In this document: piece after piece, positions 34,402-46,362 of the stretch | Layout of the letters: each line of letters opens with the position of its first letter | Position numbering within the stretch: the stretch's first letter is position 1 | From: Ceratopteris richardii | Lineage: Eukaryota; Streptophyta; Polypodiopsida; Polypodiales; Pteridaceae | Assembly (NCBI GenBank): GCA_020310875.1 | Contig: CM035428.1 | Span: 108,648,245 to 108,712,244, forward strand | Length of the DNA stretch: 64,000 nucleotides | Direction: 5' to 3' | Program-made: the position numbers and the translations under genes | The notes under the pieces: model-generated | Database searches by the model: none | The model's input: the letters and a program-made list of their open reading frames with translations, nothing else | What the model was told of the DNA's origin: nothing

Positions 34402-35322
34402 GTTGGAAGTGGGGTGGGTCTCAATAGCAAATAATCACAAGTTTGCAAGATCTTCCAACACATGAACCTTAGCATGCACACGTTAATACTCAAAATGATG
34501 ATGAGTGAGAGATAGAGAGAGAATAGATAATTTTTCATAGTGTACGATAAGTTGGGATTCTCACCTACACTAACTTATATTCCAATGTCAAATTACAATG
34601 TGTGAATATGATACAAACTTACAATATATGAATCTAGGGTAGAAATAGGGACTACATACAAGAAATTGTGTGCAAAGTGCCTAAGAGGGATGAAGAGTGT
34701 GTGAGAGAGAATATGGAGAATATAAATAATTTAGAATTGTTTTATAGCAAACCCAAATTCTGATTATCCCTAAATCAAAAAATAGTGAATGAACAAGTGA
34801 GAATGGAAATAGAATTGTTACTCACAGTAACTCAGCAATGTGTTGATGGTTGCCTGACACAAACTCCTCCAGATAACTCCATATTTAGAGAATACCTCCT
34901 CGAGGAGTGTAGGAACTCTTCTTTATGTAGAGGACCTCCTTGATCTCATCCTTAGCTTGCTAGAGCTTGATTTGATGAACTCCTTGAGAAGATAATTAAC
35001 AAGATCCAAGTTCCTTCTTATATAGATTTTTCTGACCTCCATGATCAGCAAAAAACAAACGCATAAAAGCTATGATCAATTGCGATCGTGAAAAAAATGG
35101 TGTTCATGGCGGCATCGTTTGCTTCTCAAAAAAAGACATCTTCGAATCAGATTTGCACTATTCTGCTTATGGAGTTTGAACGCTAGTGGGTTGCATGTAA
35201 AAGTATTTGTTCTAAGCCATTTTACACATGCCATTCTCTTATGAAGAATTTAGTAAACAAGACTACATATGTTGATAGCTTCAGAATTTTGGACAATTTG
35301 GACACATTGTATCTAACCCATC
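34402..35322 (-). mobile_element. copia C 5' LTR
   Basis: About 920 bp on the minus strand, from near 35322 to CTTCCAACA at 34402. Its U3 (35.01-35.32 kb) repeats 31.55-31.87 kb, including the tRNA-like segment. A TATA-like CTATATAAGAAGG lies near 35.02 kb. The outer end is less precise because the terminal bases have diverged. Confidence 0.65.
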
Positions 35323-35324
35323 TA

Positions 35325-35815
35325 TGGTCAAAACATCCACCTTGCACTCCTTCTACTTTGAGACTTCCCCGAAAAACTTGCAATATACCCATCATCATGA
35401 ATAATCTCCACATGTGTACACAACATATCTCAAGGATACTTGTAGAGTGGGAAAGTAGTGCTAGATGCTCCAAAAAAAATTTGTCTAGCCCCTACTTCCA
35501 AGGACTTACTAAAATTTGGTCTTCCTACTACATTGAATTACCATGCCACAAGCTCCTTAATCATAGCTCTTTAGATCATTCTATTCAACATTGCATTTGC
35601 TACCCCTCTCTAGCACCGTAGGCAACTAAGGGATACCATTACTCTCCTCCAAGCCGCCACATTTTATTGTGGTTTTTCACCACCTACAAACATCTCTTCT
35701 TTGCAAAACATCTATAATCAAATATTTACTCTAGAAAATGGGAATATATTAGTGCACAAAAATCAACCATTTATTTAGCTAACACCTTTGAGGTCCTTAA
35801 TAAGGATATAAATAA
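35325..35815. other. No gene recognised
   Basis: Short plus-strand frames (for example 35241-35621) run out of the LTR. No similarity was recognised. Confidence 0.35.
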
Positions 35816-35819
35816 TTTC

Positions 35820-35945
35820 ATTTCTAATGTGGGTATTCATGATGCATTCATTGATGAGAGAGCAGATATTGATGAGAGAAAATATATACCTAAATGGTTG
35901 GTGCAAACTTGAGAGATAATAACTTAGATGCAATATATTGCTGCA
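35820..35945 (+). pseudogene. copia family 1 scrap
   Basis: Sequence around GATGAGAGAGCAGATATTGATGAG and CCTAAATGGTTGGTGCAAAC matches 47.42-47.51 kb (integrase-RT linker). The fragment is only about 125 bp. Confidence 0.7.
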
Positions 35946-37420
35946 AGTTGTAGCTCCTTGTATTTAGCTTCCGTTTTTGTCCTAGAATGTCATGAATGGC
36001 AATACAAGGGTACATAGTAGACTTTCATCCTATTCTTGGGGAAATTTTCTATTAGAATTCCAATTTTTTCTTACACGGATAATTGTATGTTTATTTTATT
36101 TCATTTTTCCCCATTCATAAATTATCTTCTATTCTAATAGCAAATTAAGGTCCCTTTTTTGATAATTATGGACCATTTTACCTCTTGGTAACTTAGTTTT
36201 TCCTAATATTTGGACATGTATCAGCCGCACTCTTACTCACACTCCCCTCTCTTACACATGTGTGGGAATATATGAGCGCTATGAAAAGTTTCATTGAAGT
36301 TGCTAAGTCTTATGTGCGCCCTCCACATGCATGGGCTTGTCTCCTCGCGTCATCCAATCGCATTGAGATGCACTCACACATGCTCTCACCCAATATTTAA
36401 AGGAAAAAAAGGTAAGTTCATCAAGAATCCTTTTTCGTTCATGAAAAGTTTGCTAAAAGGTGAGATGAAAAGTTTGCGAAAAGGTGGGATATTAAGAATA
36501 CTTGTGAAAAGTTTGGAAAAGTTGGGAGCAACTCGTGCTCTCGCTCTTCTCTCTCTCCCTCTCACCATGAAATATTTGAAAAGTTGAGAAGGCTTAATTG
36601 TAGAGCACTCAACATAGATTAAAAGAGACCCTCCAATTTGACACAACACCATGACTTTGTTGTAGTGGTAGCAACGACTGAAGAAGGAAGGACATGGAAA
36701 CAACAAAGTTGACCATATGGCTTAACTCAAACAAGAGTTGGAGATGCTTAAGTTGCGAAAGGTTTCCTTGTCAAAGAAGGCTATAAAGAAGGGTTGTTTG
36801 TTCCAACTCGGAAAGAGCTAGAGGATATCAAAGTAGGACAATAAACAAAAAGGTTTATTCCATCTACCATTTGTAATAACAAAGGATAGAATGCAAGTGG
36901 TTGCATGTAGAGAGTGGTTTTTTTGTTTTATAGTAAGGTGGACATGAGGCCAAAGATTGTTATCTTTTGAAAGGCTCCCTATGTACACTCTTATATCTCA
37001 ACTACTGGTTCTAGAGTGGTACCTCAACCCTCTCTTCTTGCCCAGAGCACCTAGAGATACATTCTACATAGGTCAAACTAAAATTGTGTGTGAAGTGTCA
37101 TGTTACATCATAGACTGCCTCAAACTCCAAGAACCCAAGCTAGCATCAATTGGGACTAATGAAACCTATAAAAATGTCAATCCGTGAACACAATCACTGG
37201 TATGATGGCCTAGGCACGATAAGGGACAGGCAAGCACATACTCAACCAATCATACACACATGTATGCACATGCATGAGAGAGTAGAAGAACACAATATTG
37301 CTCCACGAAGATATTCTCTATTCAAGATCTATCAAGAAGTCTTTAACAAATCAGCTCTCATTTTTTTCTATAGATAAACTTGAGGGTTGTGCCTTATCCT
37401 CACTCTATTCTCCACCCAAG
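35946..37420. other. Unassigned AT-rich DNA
   Basis: No gene recognised. A short run of repeats built on GAAAAGTTT occurs at about 36.43-36.53 kb. Confidence 0.35.
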
Positions 37421-37429
37421 TATAAAAAA

Positions 37430-39084
37430 ATGGGTCCTAGGTTCTAATTGGGGATTTGATTCGGGGTTTGAAAATTACACTAAATTCCAGGAAGCTTTGT
37501 AAAGCATTTGACAATGTGAAAGAACTACCATGACCAATAGTAAGAATGATCTTATGAATTCCCATCATAGGATAAGAGGAATTATTAGAGCACGTGATAG
37601 TATTCCCTATAGGGGCAGGCTCAAGTGAATAGAAGAAACTATGTTGCAAGGTAATATGTTTGGTTGTCCCGCTATCAAAGTACCAAACATGTCAATCTAA
37701 TATAGACATACACTGCTAATGAGAAGATGGTTCATGGCTATAAACAATAGTAAATACACACACTTCATTCTGAACAAGATTGGTAGACTCTATTTTAGGT
37801 GTAGAGGCCTCTGTAGCAACCATTCTAGCCACTTTCTTCTTTGGCTCTTTTGCAACCAATTTAGGACAACTCTTTATGACATGATCATTTCTCTTAGAGT
37901 TTTTGCAAAATTGTTTGTGCTTTTCTTTTTTCTTCTCATCTTTGTCTTTCTTCTTTCACTATGCAACATTAGGAGATTTCTGCTTACTAATAGATGAGCT
38001 CTGTTTACCTTTGCCCTTTTGACTAGCTAAGACAGATTGAGCTTCAACATGCATAATTGACATGTTTTGACTAGATTGATCTTCCTACAACAAAATAGAG
38101 ACAAACTCCTCAAATATTAAGGCATTTGGATTGCCTTTCATCATTAATCGAAGCGTACAAGCAAAACTATGATATGAATATGGAAGATTGTTAAGAACAA
38201 TCTGCATAAGTGAATTATTTGGTAAGACTTCATCAACAGAAATCAATTTCTCTTTCAAATATTTGATCTTTGTCAAGAAATTGTCTACAAAATCTCATTC
38301 ATTTATATGCTCTCTCGAACTATTTTCAGAGGTAAGGAACATGAGCCTCATTTCTTTCTTGGCATAAATTTGTAAGTGTATCCCAAGCATCCTTTCTTCT
38401 CTTATAGGAACCAATGTGAGGGATAATGGCATGTTTGAGAGAAAAATCTATCAATGCATGTGCCTGAGCATCTCTACCATCCTAACAAAGCTGCTCTAGG
38501 GTAGGTGGAGCAGGAACCACAACACATCCAAGAGATTGAAGATCATCATCTTCAATGCCATTTTCATCACGTGTAATAATTGCATTTGCAGGTGTAGTAG
38601 CACATTTTTCAACACCTTGGACAATATTCCACAACCCTTTTGTTACCAATATATGACATGTCATATATGCCCATAATGGGTAATTAGTACCATCCAATTA
38701 TCCTCAACAACCAACATACGGAATATATCATTGCTTTCAGCCATGGCTAGTACCTAAATACCCTGATGTAGAGAAATGATTGTATCTTAAAAATTTGAAC
38801 ATAAACATCTTGACGAGCTCTACTAAACCTATAGTAGACTTCAAGGCTCTTGTACTAGCGAACCAGAACCTGTATATATGTTTGCCAAAAAAGGATGAAA
38901 TTACCTGCACAGTCGTTGCGATAGTGCATTCCGAGGTCAAAACAAGCTCATATCAAAATTCAATGCCACATAGCAAAGGTATTTTGAACTTCTAATCACC
39001 TCAAGTATTCTCGCCAATTTTCATGCAATTTTGAGACTACGATGGAAGGGTTTTTGATGATGCCCTAGATGAAGTGGCAAGTTG
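37430..39084 (-). pseudogene. copia family 1 minus copy: gag and protease start
   Basis: Minus strand from 38.94 kb leftwards: leader, then LDGTNYPLWAYM-like gag start with HILVTKGLWNIVQGVEKC, NNLPYSYHSFACTLRLMMKGNPNALIFEEFVSILL (38.28-38.09 kb), a Lys-rich knuckle region, and the protease-proximal HSFFYSLEPAPIGNTITCSNNSSYPMMG (37.65 kb). These match the plus copy at 45.25-46.15 kb. The element is cut at about 37.43 kb. It keeps the middle of gag, which the plus copy has lost. Confidence 0.8.
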
Positions 39085-39315
39085 TGTCGGAGTTCAAGGT
39101 TTGTGGAAGCACACAAACAACACAAGGAAGAAAAAGAAGCTTGCAGTGAAACACAATTCAAAATCTATTAACAAGTGAATGTACAAATATAAGTGATCCA
39201 TTAGGATTATAGTACAAAGATAAGTGTTCGATTAGGATTATAAGATAAAGAGGGAAGAAAGTGCCCCAATGGTCCTAAGTATGTTCACACACATCACTAT
39301 TGAAATATAACAACA
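39085..39315 (-). mobile_element. copia family 1 LTR, minus copy
   Basis: 231 bp, the same length as the LTR at 44674-44904 and its reverse complement in landmarks: GGAAGCACACAAACA, AACACAAGGAAGAA and TGTGTGAACATACTTAGGACC on the minus strand. Ends are TG...CA. It is the 5' LTR of the minus fragment. Confidence 0.85.
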
Positions 39316-41200
39316 GACTCCTCTTTTTTCCATAGTTCATTATATGGTGTGTAGCATGCTCATCATGTGAGAGGTATATGTCATATACTCATACTCGAAT
39401 ATCCTTTTTGTTTCTTTATTTATGTACCTCAACCATGATGGGATTAGTTTAAACACATTGTTACCAATTCAAAAAAAACAAAATGAACATCAACCATAAT
39501 GGGCTTTAGTGGGACATTATTAACATTATTACTAGCTCGAAAGCAAAATGAACATCAAATACTCTTGATGTATGTTCTGACTAAGAAAATGATGGCCTAG
39601 CCAACGAGACATCGTATTAAGACTAACCATTTGTGAAACTTTCATAGAACTAATTTGTTCTCTCAAATTTTATTTTATTTTTTTTCCTTTTCTATAGGCC
39701 TACACAAATAGATAAAAAGCCATTCACACCAACATTAAAAAAGATAGTACACACTACAAAGTACTCAGGAACACCTTAGTTTCCACATAAAGTGGTGTCA
39801 TATCTTCACTTATCCCATAAAAGGAAGCTAAATGTATCTCTATGGATGCATCTCATAGAAGGAGGCGCATGTATCTCTATGCACACCATTCCATTTATTT
39901 TCCATTCGCCTAAGGTCTGTAAACCTTATTTTTCTAGCAAACCTAATCTTTACACACACACAAGTTAGTTATAAAGATAACTAACTATGCTACTTATAGA
40001 AGCATGTGTCTTTCCATGGGAATTCAAGAGGAATAGTGAGAGAAATGGAAATTGTCAATTAGTCGTAAAAACAAGACAACATACTTATGGCTTGGAAAAT
40101 TGAGACAATTATCTAAGGATTGTGTGCTATAGTTCCATAGCCCATGGTATTTTTTTCTAATAGGATTACGGGATTGGGAACATGGTAGCTCAATCCATCT
40201 AGAATTACATTTTAAAGGGGAAAGAAAAGTAAATAGATTAAAATGTAAACATATACGAAGAAAGACTTAACAAAGAAGGCTGTTGAAAACTTAAACCAAC
40301 ATAAGAAGATGTTTGTGTATTCCATGGTTCTTTATGTGTTTCAATTATATTAAGAAGGTTAAGGTAGCTCAAGGGTTAGATATTAAAGAGAAAGTCATGA
40401 GAGTGAGGATTCCAAAGAAATCCATGGAATCACAATGAGGGAAAAGGATGCAAAGGCAACCCATTAAGGCAAGCAAGCTCCACAGTGAATACCTTAGTTG
40501 GGAGTGAATACCTCAGTTGGGTACCCAACTGCATAATGCCTTACACGAATGGGGGAGATTCCTCAATGGGGTCTCAAAGCACTATGATAAGTCTATGCAA
40601 GCATAAAGTCTCAAATTCCCAAAGAGCTTTAATCTCACTCTAGAGTATCACTTGAGTTTTGCAAGGGGGGAATCCAAGTTTCTCAGTACACTAATGGAAA
40701 CCACAAAGAGGGATCCAAGAACTTATATTATCTTGTTATCTAACAACTAGCTATTTTAATATTCAATGGATATCAATGTCCACACTCATATTTAGTATAG
40801 AGGAGGTAATGGGGTATCCACTTATAGGAGAGTGCAAAACTATAGTAAAGACTACTACTTCCGCACTTCGAGTATTTCTTCTACTCAAGGGGAGTTCTTC
40901 CTTTGGGAAGTATACCCTGTGACATTTCCATGTGCACGTACACTAAGTGACATTAGATACACATAGTAAAGACATAGAGAGGGAAAAATGGCAATTGCAA
41001 ATATAAGAGAAAATCCAGAATTCTTAACATTTCCAAGGGTTACAACGAGTCAAAAATAATCCCATGTGAATAGTACAGTGGGCAAGCTGACACTCCTAAC
41101 AATAGGAGAAATTGAGAATAAGAGGGACTAAAACAACCAAATAATCTCTGCAAGAGAGGTGCAACAGAAATGCAGCATAAGGCAAGAGAAATAGAATAGA
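39316..41200. other. Unassigned AT-rich DNA
   Basis: No coding or recognised element sequence. A short repeat (GTGAATACCTTAGTTGGGA then GTGAATACCTCAGTTGGG) lies near 40.48-40.53 kb. Confidence 0.35.
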
Positions 41201-41329
41201 AATGCAACAGATTGGCTACTCAATCACTTTGTAATGCTAATAGCCAACTCCATTGGGAGGCCAACACTTTATATAATCACCACAAAGTGACCTCAACAAA
41301 AGTGTGCAAGTAGCAACAGAATGTAGAGA

Positions 41330-42010
41330 GTGGCCAAGCAATAGTCTAGTTGCCACACATCCAAATTGGTAGTCGCCCATGTGTGTCATGTTGTGCTTAT
41401 CAAGTAATTGGTGCCAAAATTGGGAGTCGCCCACATCACTACGAAAATGAAAAATCCATGCCTTTCAAGGAGGCCTAAAGATAGCCCATCAAGAGGGATC
41501 TCAAAATGAGGGAGCGTTCCCATGAGAAGGCATCACCCTATATCTTCGAGGTCACCCATTTAAAGCTCAAAGAGTGAATTTGCCCATGCCGGCTTAATGT
41601 AGCAAGCCAATTTGGCATCGCCCAAATTGAGATATCTAGTGGATAGGCCTCGCCCACAGTTACCCTTTTTCTTATGATAGAGTGTCCAAGTTGGCTTTAG
41701 TTGCCCAGGTAGTTGCCCAGTTGTGTGCACCAAATGGGCATTACCCAAAGTGAGGAGAAGCTTGTAAAAGCAATCATCCATATTTTATGGGTGGGCACTT
41801 GGTTGAGATGAGGGACCAAGATAGTCATCGCCCGCTTGATGCACCCTTAGGTGGTCGTCCAATGGGGGTATTTATCTCAAAAGATGGAGGAGGCATCGCC
41901 CATATGAAGATAAGGAGTCGCCCAAGCTTTACAAAAATGTAAATTTATTTTCCTAAAGGCATCACCTACTTACATACTTATTGCATATAAAGAAGGCGTC
42001 GCCCTTTTTG
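41330..42010. repeat. Dispersed CGCCCA motif series
   Basis: The motif (A/G)TCGCCCA or a close variant (ATCACCC, TTGCCCA, ATTACCCA) appears about fifteen times at 25-80-bp spacing. The sequence between copies is not conserved, so it is not a simple tandem repeat. Confidence 0.6.
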
Positions 42011-42239
42011 TAAGGAAACTAATGCATCTTCTCAATAATAAAGCGTCGGCTTTTTCTTTGCAAGAATTTACTTACTATCTTCCTATAAAAACAAGGCGCT
42101 CCTTTTCCATGCTTTGACTTAAGGAAAAAAAAAATCACAAGTGATTTGTTATTGCATATAAATTGGAACTTGTCAAAAGTGGTCACGTAGGCGAAGGGAT
42201 GCCCCTCGAAGAGCAAATGGGTTAGAGCTCGCATGTAGA

Positions 42240-43000
42240 GTGTGATAAGTAATTTTCTGACTTGTGTGGCTAAGGGTCACCCAAGTTGCTTATCTTGCAT
42301 CCACTTTCTTCCTAGTGCTTGCACCTAATGCCTTTGCTTCAAACTTATTTGTTCATGCCTTAGGACTTGATTTCATCCACCATGCCAATTGCTTATGCTA
42401 TGTGCTTCTACCTCTTTATTTGTTCAAGCCCCTAGGGGGGGTGGTTGCCTAGGGTGGCCCAAGACCCTCCCCAAGGTCCCAAGATCCTCCTTGAAGATGT
42501 CCAGAACCCAAGGGATATATAGAGGGATTTTCCCTAGAGAAGAAACCAAGCACCTTCCACCATGTCATAAATCTAAGAGAAAGGGGAAAATTACCCTCTT
42601 AAGCTCATGCTTTAACACTTCGAAGAAAAGAAGTTTCCAAGCTCATGAAGTAGAGAAAATCAAATGGCCAACAAGATCAGCTGCTCTAGATATACCAAGA
42701 CTATCTTTTTGTAGAGAGAAAGAACCATAAAAGTTTCCTTTATGTGAGAGTTGAATGAGTTCCATGTGGCATTACTTATGGAGTAGAATTCATTTCTATG
42801 GAGATAGTATTCTCTACTATGGGATAATGGAAACCACCTCCATTGGCAACCCTTTTTTCTATGGCGAATGAAAAATAAAACTTATCATCCATTTGGGGAG
42901 AGTTTTTATTTTATAAATGAAGAGCTTCTATATATGAAGTACCAAAGGAACTGGAATTATCCTTCATAAAATTATTTCTGCTTCCTTTTTTCCTCCATGG
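42240..43000 (+). other. Possible solo-LTR or promoter-like region
   Basis: A TATA-like GGATATATAGAGGG near 42.51 kb is followed by leader-like sequence. Plus-strand frames here resemble no protein. The LTR idea is inference only. Confidence 0.25.
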
Positions 43001-43008
43001 ATTGAAGA

Positions 43009-43113
43009 CATGATTCGATGTGTAGGGCAATGGTAGTGCCCTCATTGGAGACTCTTGAAGTAAAGAAATACTTGACATGATTCGATGTGTGGGGCACAAG
43101 AAGTGCCCTCATT
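43009..43113. repeat. Direct repeat pair, 67-bp spacing
   Basis: CATGATTCGATGTGTAGGGC and CATGATTCGATGTGTGGGGC, each followed by AGTGCCCTCATT, start at about 43009 and 43076. Confidence 0.75.
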
Positions 43114-43360
43114 AGCACACGTATTATAAATCTCTATCATAGTTGAGGAAGGTTTATTGTTCTTTTGGTGTGTACATATAAGAGATTTTACCTCCCTCAA
43201 AATATTGGACTCAATATGAAGGCGTTTAGGATGTTGTTATAACGTATGATTGCTAGAGAGAGACAAGGGTTATATGATGAAGATATTTCTATTAAGTATA
43301 AACATAGTGAAGCTTTATACATCTTATAGTCACTTTATACTTTGTAGCTTGAGACACAAT

Positions 43361-43540
43361 ATTGGATCTCGCTTGTATAGTGAAACGTATGAGATAAATT
43401 CTCTACTACCATTGGATTTATACAAGATAGTGTATTTCGCAACAAAGTGTTGGATCTCGCTTGTATAGTGAAACATATGATATAAATTCTCTACTACCAT
43501 TGGATTTATACAAGATAGTGTATTTCGCAACAAACATTTG
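43361..43540. repeat. Tandem duplication of about 92 bp
   Basis: Two nearly identical units run from TTGGATCTCGCTTGTATAGT to GTATTTCGCAACAAA, back to back, with only a few differences. Confidence 0.85.
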
Positions 43541-44111
43541 TAGTCATAATTCTATTTGGAGAAGAAGGAGAAAATGATTTTCTTATCACATCTTTTAAGG
43601 AAGTAACTACATTCATATCCATTAATGGACTTTTGACAGGACTAGCAGGTCTAGATATTGGAATTGGCAAAAAAAAAGGGAATACCACTATACATAATGA
43701 GGATTATCCCCTTACAAATAGGAACTAATATAGCATGTAAAAGATCTAGCCTATTTCATGGTAATTTGACATTGAAATCACAAACTCAGACCAATACGAA
43801 AATGTTCACTCCAATGGTTGATCAATTCTCAAGCAGGCATTCCTTATGCATTTAACTAAATGGAAGAAAAATGACTAGATTTTCCATCCACCTACATATC
43901 TTAGTTCAATTACATCTATATGGTTCTCAAACCAGTGACTTCTTGGTTTATAGGATGTGGACACCACGTTTTACAACTAATGATAAACCTAGAAAAGTGG
44001 ATACATTGAAATTTAATCTTCAATTTTTTGAGAGTTTTGTGGCTACTTGCTTACTCGAGACTTTGTTCATATCCATGCCTCAAGAATTATGAATGTTTCC
44101 ATCATTCTTGC

Positions 44112-44187
44112 AGAGATGATACGTTGTGCTACTTTATCCACAATGCTTAGAGATGATACGTTGTGCTACTTTATCCACAATGCTTAG
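44112..44187. repeat. Tandem duplication of 37 bp
   Basis: AGAGATGATACGTTGTGCTA through ATCCACAATGCTT occurs twice in direct succession. Confidence 0.85.
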
Positions 44188-44229
44188 TGACCAACGAGGT
44201 ATCATATCCATACCTTCTTGGCTTCTTCT

Positions 44230-44510
44230 TTTCCCTTGTAGATCTTCTTATTGTTTGTTGAAATTATTGTGTTACATCTCTTAATTCATGCACTTTGGCT
44301 TTACCTTTGGAGTTTCACGACTTGATTTCCTTTGTAGGAATCTTCATTTCATCCTTTAATTCACTTAATTCTTCAAGTGTATATGGAGCTTTTGTTGATA
44401 GAGTTGAAAAATCATCCTCCAAGTAATAGGGTAAGTTGATTTCCCTACAATCATCTTCAAAACTAGGAATTATTCTCATCAAATATGACATCATGACTTA
44501 CAATGAATCC
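44230..44510 (-). pseudogene. Possible copia integrase-RT linker scrap
   Basis: The minus strand reads VMMSYLMRIIPSF, then an acidic stretch. This looks like the S-H-D-V-x-F-x-E-x-x-S block that ends copia integrases, followed by its acidic linker. The similarity is short. Confidence 0.35.
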
Positions 44511-44517
44511 TTTAGTG

Positions 44518-44673
44518 GTCTTGGAGTTTTAGGTCTACAAAAGCACATGAACAACACAAGGAGGAGGAGGAGGAGGAGGAAGAAGAAGAAGAAGAAGAAG
44601 AAGAAGCAGAAAAAGAAGAAGAAGAAGAAGAAGAAGAAGAAGAAGAAGAAGAAAAAGAAGAAGAAGAAGAAGC
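44518..44673 (-). repeat. Inverted copia family 1 LTR tail expanded into (GAA)n
   Basis: The first ~45 bp (TTGGAGTTTTAGGTCTACAA and AAGCACATGAACAACACAAGG) match the reverse complement of the family 1 LTR end. They run into a GGA/GAA array at exactly the place where the LTR has CTTCTTCTTCTTCC. The poly-Lys/poly-Phe frames across it are not genes. Confidence 0.8.
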
Positions 44674-44904
44674 TGTTGATATATTTAGGTAGTGATGTGT
44701 GTGAACACACTAGGACCGCCGGGGCACTTTTTTCCCTCTTTAGGAGGTTTTTTTCCCCCGTCTTGTATATACGCCTATTGCCCTAATGGGCTACTTATCT
44801 TTGTACATTCTCTAGTAATACATACAGGATTGTGTGTTTGTGCTCCAAGCTTCTTCTTCTTCCTTGTTCTGTTCGCGTGCTTCCGCAGACATCTAACTCC
44901 AACA
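44674..44904 (+). mobile_element. copia family 1 5' LTR
   Basis: 231 bp, TGTTGATATATTTAGG to CTCCAACA. A TATA-like TGTATATACG lies near 44.765 kb. It abuts the inverted LTR tail on its left. Confidence 0.85.
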
Positions 44905-44906
44905 AT

Positions 44907-44920
44907 TGGTATCAGAGCAG
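44907..44920 (+). other. copia family 1 primer-binding site
   Basis: TGGTATCAGAGCAG, an exact plant iMet-type site two bases after the LTR. Confidence 0.9.
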
Positions 44921-45260
44921 GTCGTCGCTTCATCTAGGGCGCCGTCGACACTCCTCCGTTTGCAGTCCCAGATTCGCACGAAATTTGGTGAGCATACTCA
45001 GGGTGTTTCAGAGATCAAAACAGCTTCGCTATGTGCTGTCAAAAATCGCGATCTGAGCTCGTTTCGGCCTCCGAACGCACTATCACAGTGCTTGTGCAGG
45101 CTATTTCGTCTTTTTGTGCCAAAGGTATATACCAGTTTTTGTTTGCCAGTTTAAGCGTCTCGAAGTCTGCTGCAGGTCTAGCAGAACTCGTCTGGGCAGT
45201 TCTATTCAACTTTTTGAGATATAGTCAATTTTCTGAATCAAGGTATTTTAGTCACCGGCC

Positions 45261-45770
45261 ATGGCTGAAAGCAGTGATGTATTCCGCATGTTGGCTGTTG
45301 AGGATAAGTTGGATGGTACCAACTACCCATTGTGGGCTTAAATGATGCGACATGTATTGGTTGCAAAAGGATTGTGGAACATTGTGCAAGGTGTTGAAAG
45401 ATGTCTTGTTACACCTCTGACTACAGGTACTGCAAATACAGGTGCTGGAGCTGATGAAGATGGTGTCGAAGATGATATTCCGTAGATTCCTGTTCGTGCT
45501 GCTGTTTCTGTTGCACCTACTGCAGAGCAGATTCGCTGGGATGGCAGAGATGCCCAGGCACATGCATTGATAGCTTTGTCTGTCAAACGTGCCATTATTC
45601 CTGATATTCGCTCTTGCAAAACAGCTAAGGATGCTTGGGATACACTTACCACATTGTACCAAGCTAGGAATGAGGCTCGTGTTGCTTACCTCCGAAAACA
45701 GTTGGAGAGTGAAGAAATCAGAAAAGCAGAAATTGTTTTGTAAGTACTGTAAAGGGAATGATCATATCAT
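45261..45770 (+). pseudogene. copia family 1 gag, internally deleted
   Basis: The frame begins MAESSDVFRMLAVEDKLDGTNYPLW, the N-terminal copia gag motif, and continues with VLVAKGLWNIVQGVERC and IIPDIRSCKTAKDAWDTLTTLYQARNEARVAYLRKQLES. Stops occur at about 45340 and 45483. After LRKQLES it jumps to EEIRKAEIVL in another frame. The block NLPxSYxSFAxTLR, present in the minus copy at 38.1-38.3 kb, is missing, so the middle of gag is deleted. Confidence 0.8.
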
Positions 45771-46356
45771 TAAGAACTGTCCAAAACTGGCTGCTAAAGA
45801 GGCAAAGAAGAAAGAGGCTGGAATGGTTGTTGCAGAGGCCTCTACACCAAAAACAGAGTCTGCAAATCTTGTGCAGGAAGAAGAATGGGCATTTACTACT
45901 GTCTACAGTTTTGACCCATCTTCTCATGAGCATTGCATGTCTGCAATAGACTCAGATGTTTGGTATTTTGACAATGGGGCAACCAAACATATTAACTCGC
46001 AGCGCAGTTTCTTCTCTTCACTCGAGCCTGCCCCTACAGGAAATACTGTTACATGTGCCAACAACTCCTCTTATCCTGTTATGGGAGTTGGTAAGATCAT
46101 TTTGACTACTGCTGATGGTAGTTATTTCGCTTTGTCAGATGCTTTATTTGTGCCAGGGATAAAAAAGAACCTGTTATCAGTTTCTGCATTAGCCAAGATT
46201 GGCTTGGTTGTGAAATTTGTTGATGACAGGTGTACAGTTCATGATCTGTCAAATGGCGATATGATTATTGCTTCTGGCATTTTATGTCGTGGGCTGTATA
46301 AGCTCATAGACTATGAAAGATCTGAAAATGATTTGGCATGTGCAGTAAATGATTCT
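45712..46356 (+). pseudogene. copia family 1 zinc knuckle and protease
   Basis: The open frame has KLFCKYCKGNDHIIKNCPKLAAKEAKKK, an intact CX2CX4HX4C knuckle at about 45.74 kb. The protease follows: WYFDNGATKHINSQRSFFSSLEPAP (D-N-G where D-S-G is usual), MGVGKIILTTADGSYFALSDALFVPGIKKNLLSVSALA. It ends with a stop after CAVNDS at 46357, just before the integrase block. Upstream residues of this open frame are out-of-frame gag. Confidence 0.85.
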
Positions 46357-46362
46357 TAGGCT

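Noticed and set aside
42389..42730. 113-codon plus-strand frame
   Set aside because: No recognisable motif, starts in repeat-rich DNA, and is more likely LTR or leader sequence.
44436..44786. Frame with a poly-Arg/poly-Lys tract
   Set aside because: The tract is a GGA/GAA array grown from an inverted LTR tail; the rest of the frame crosses an LTR.
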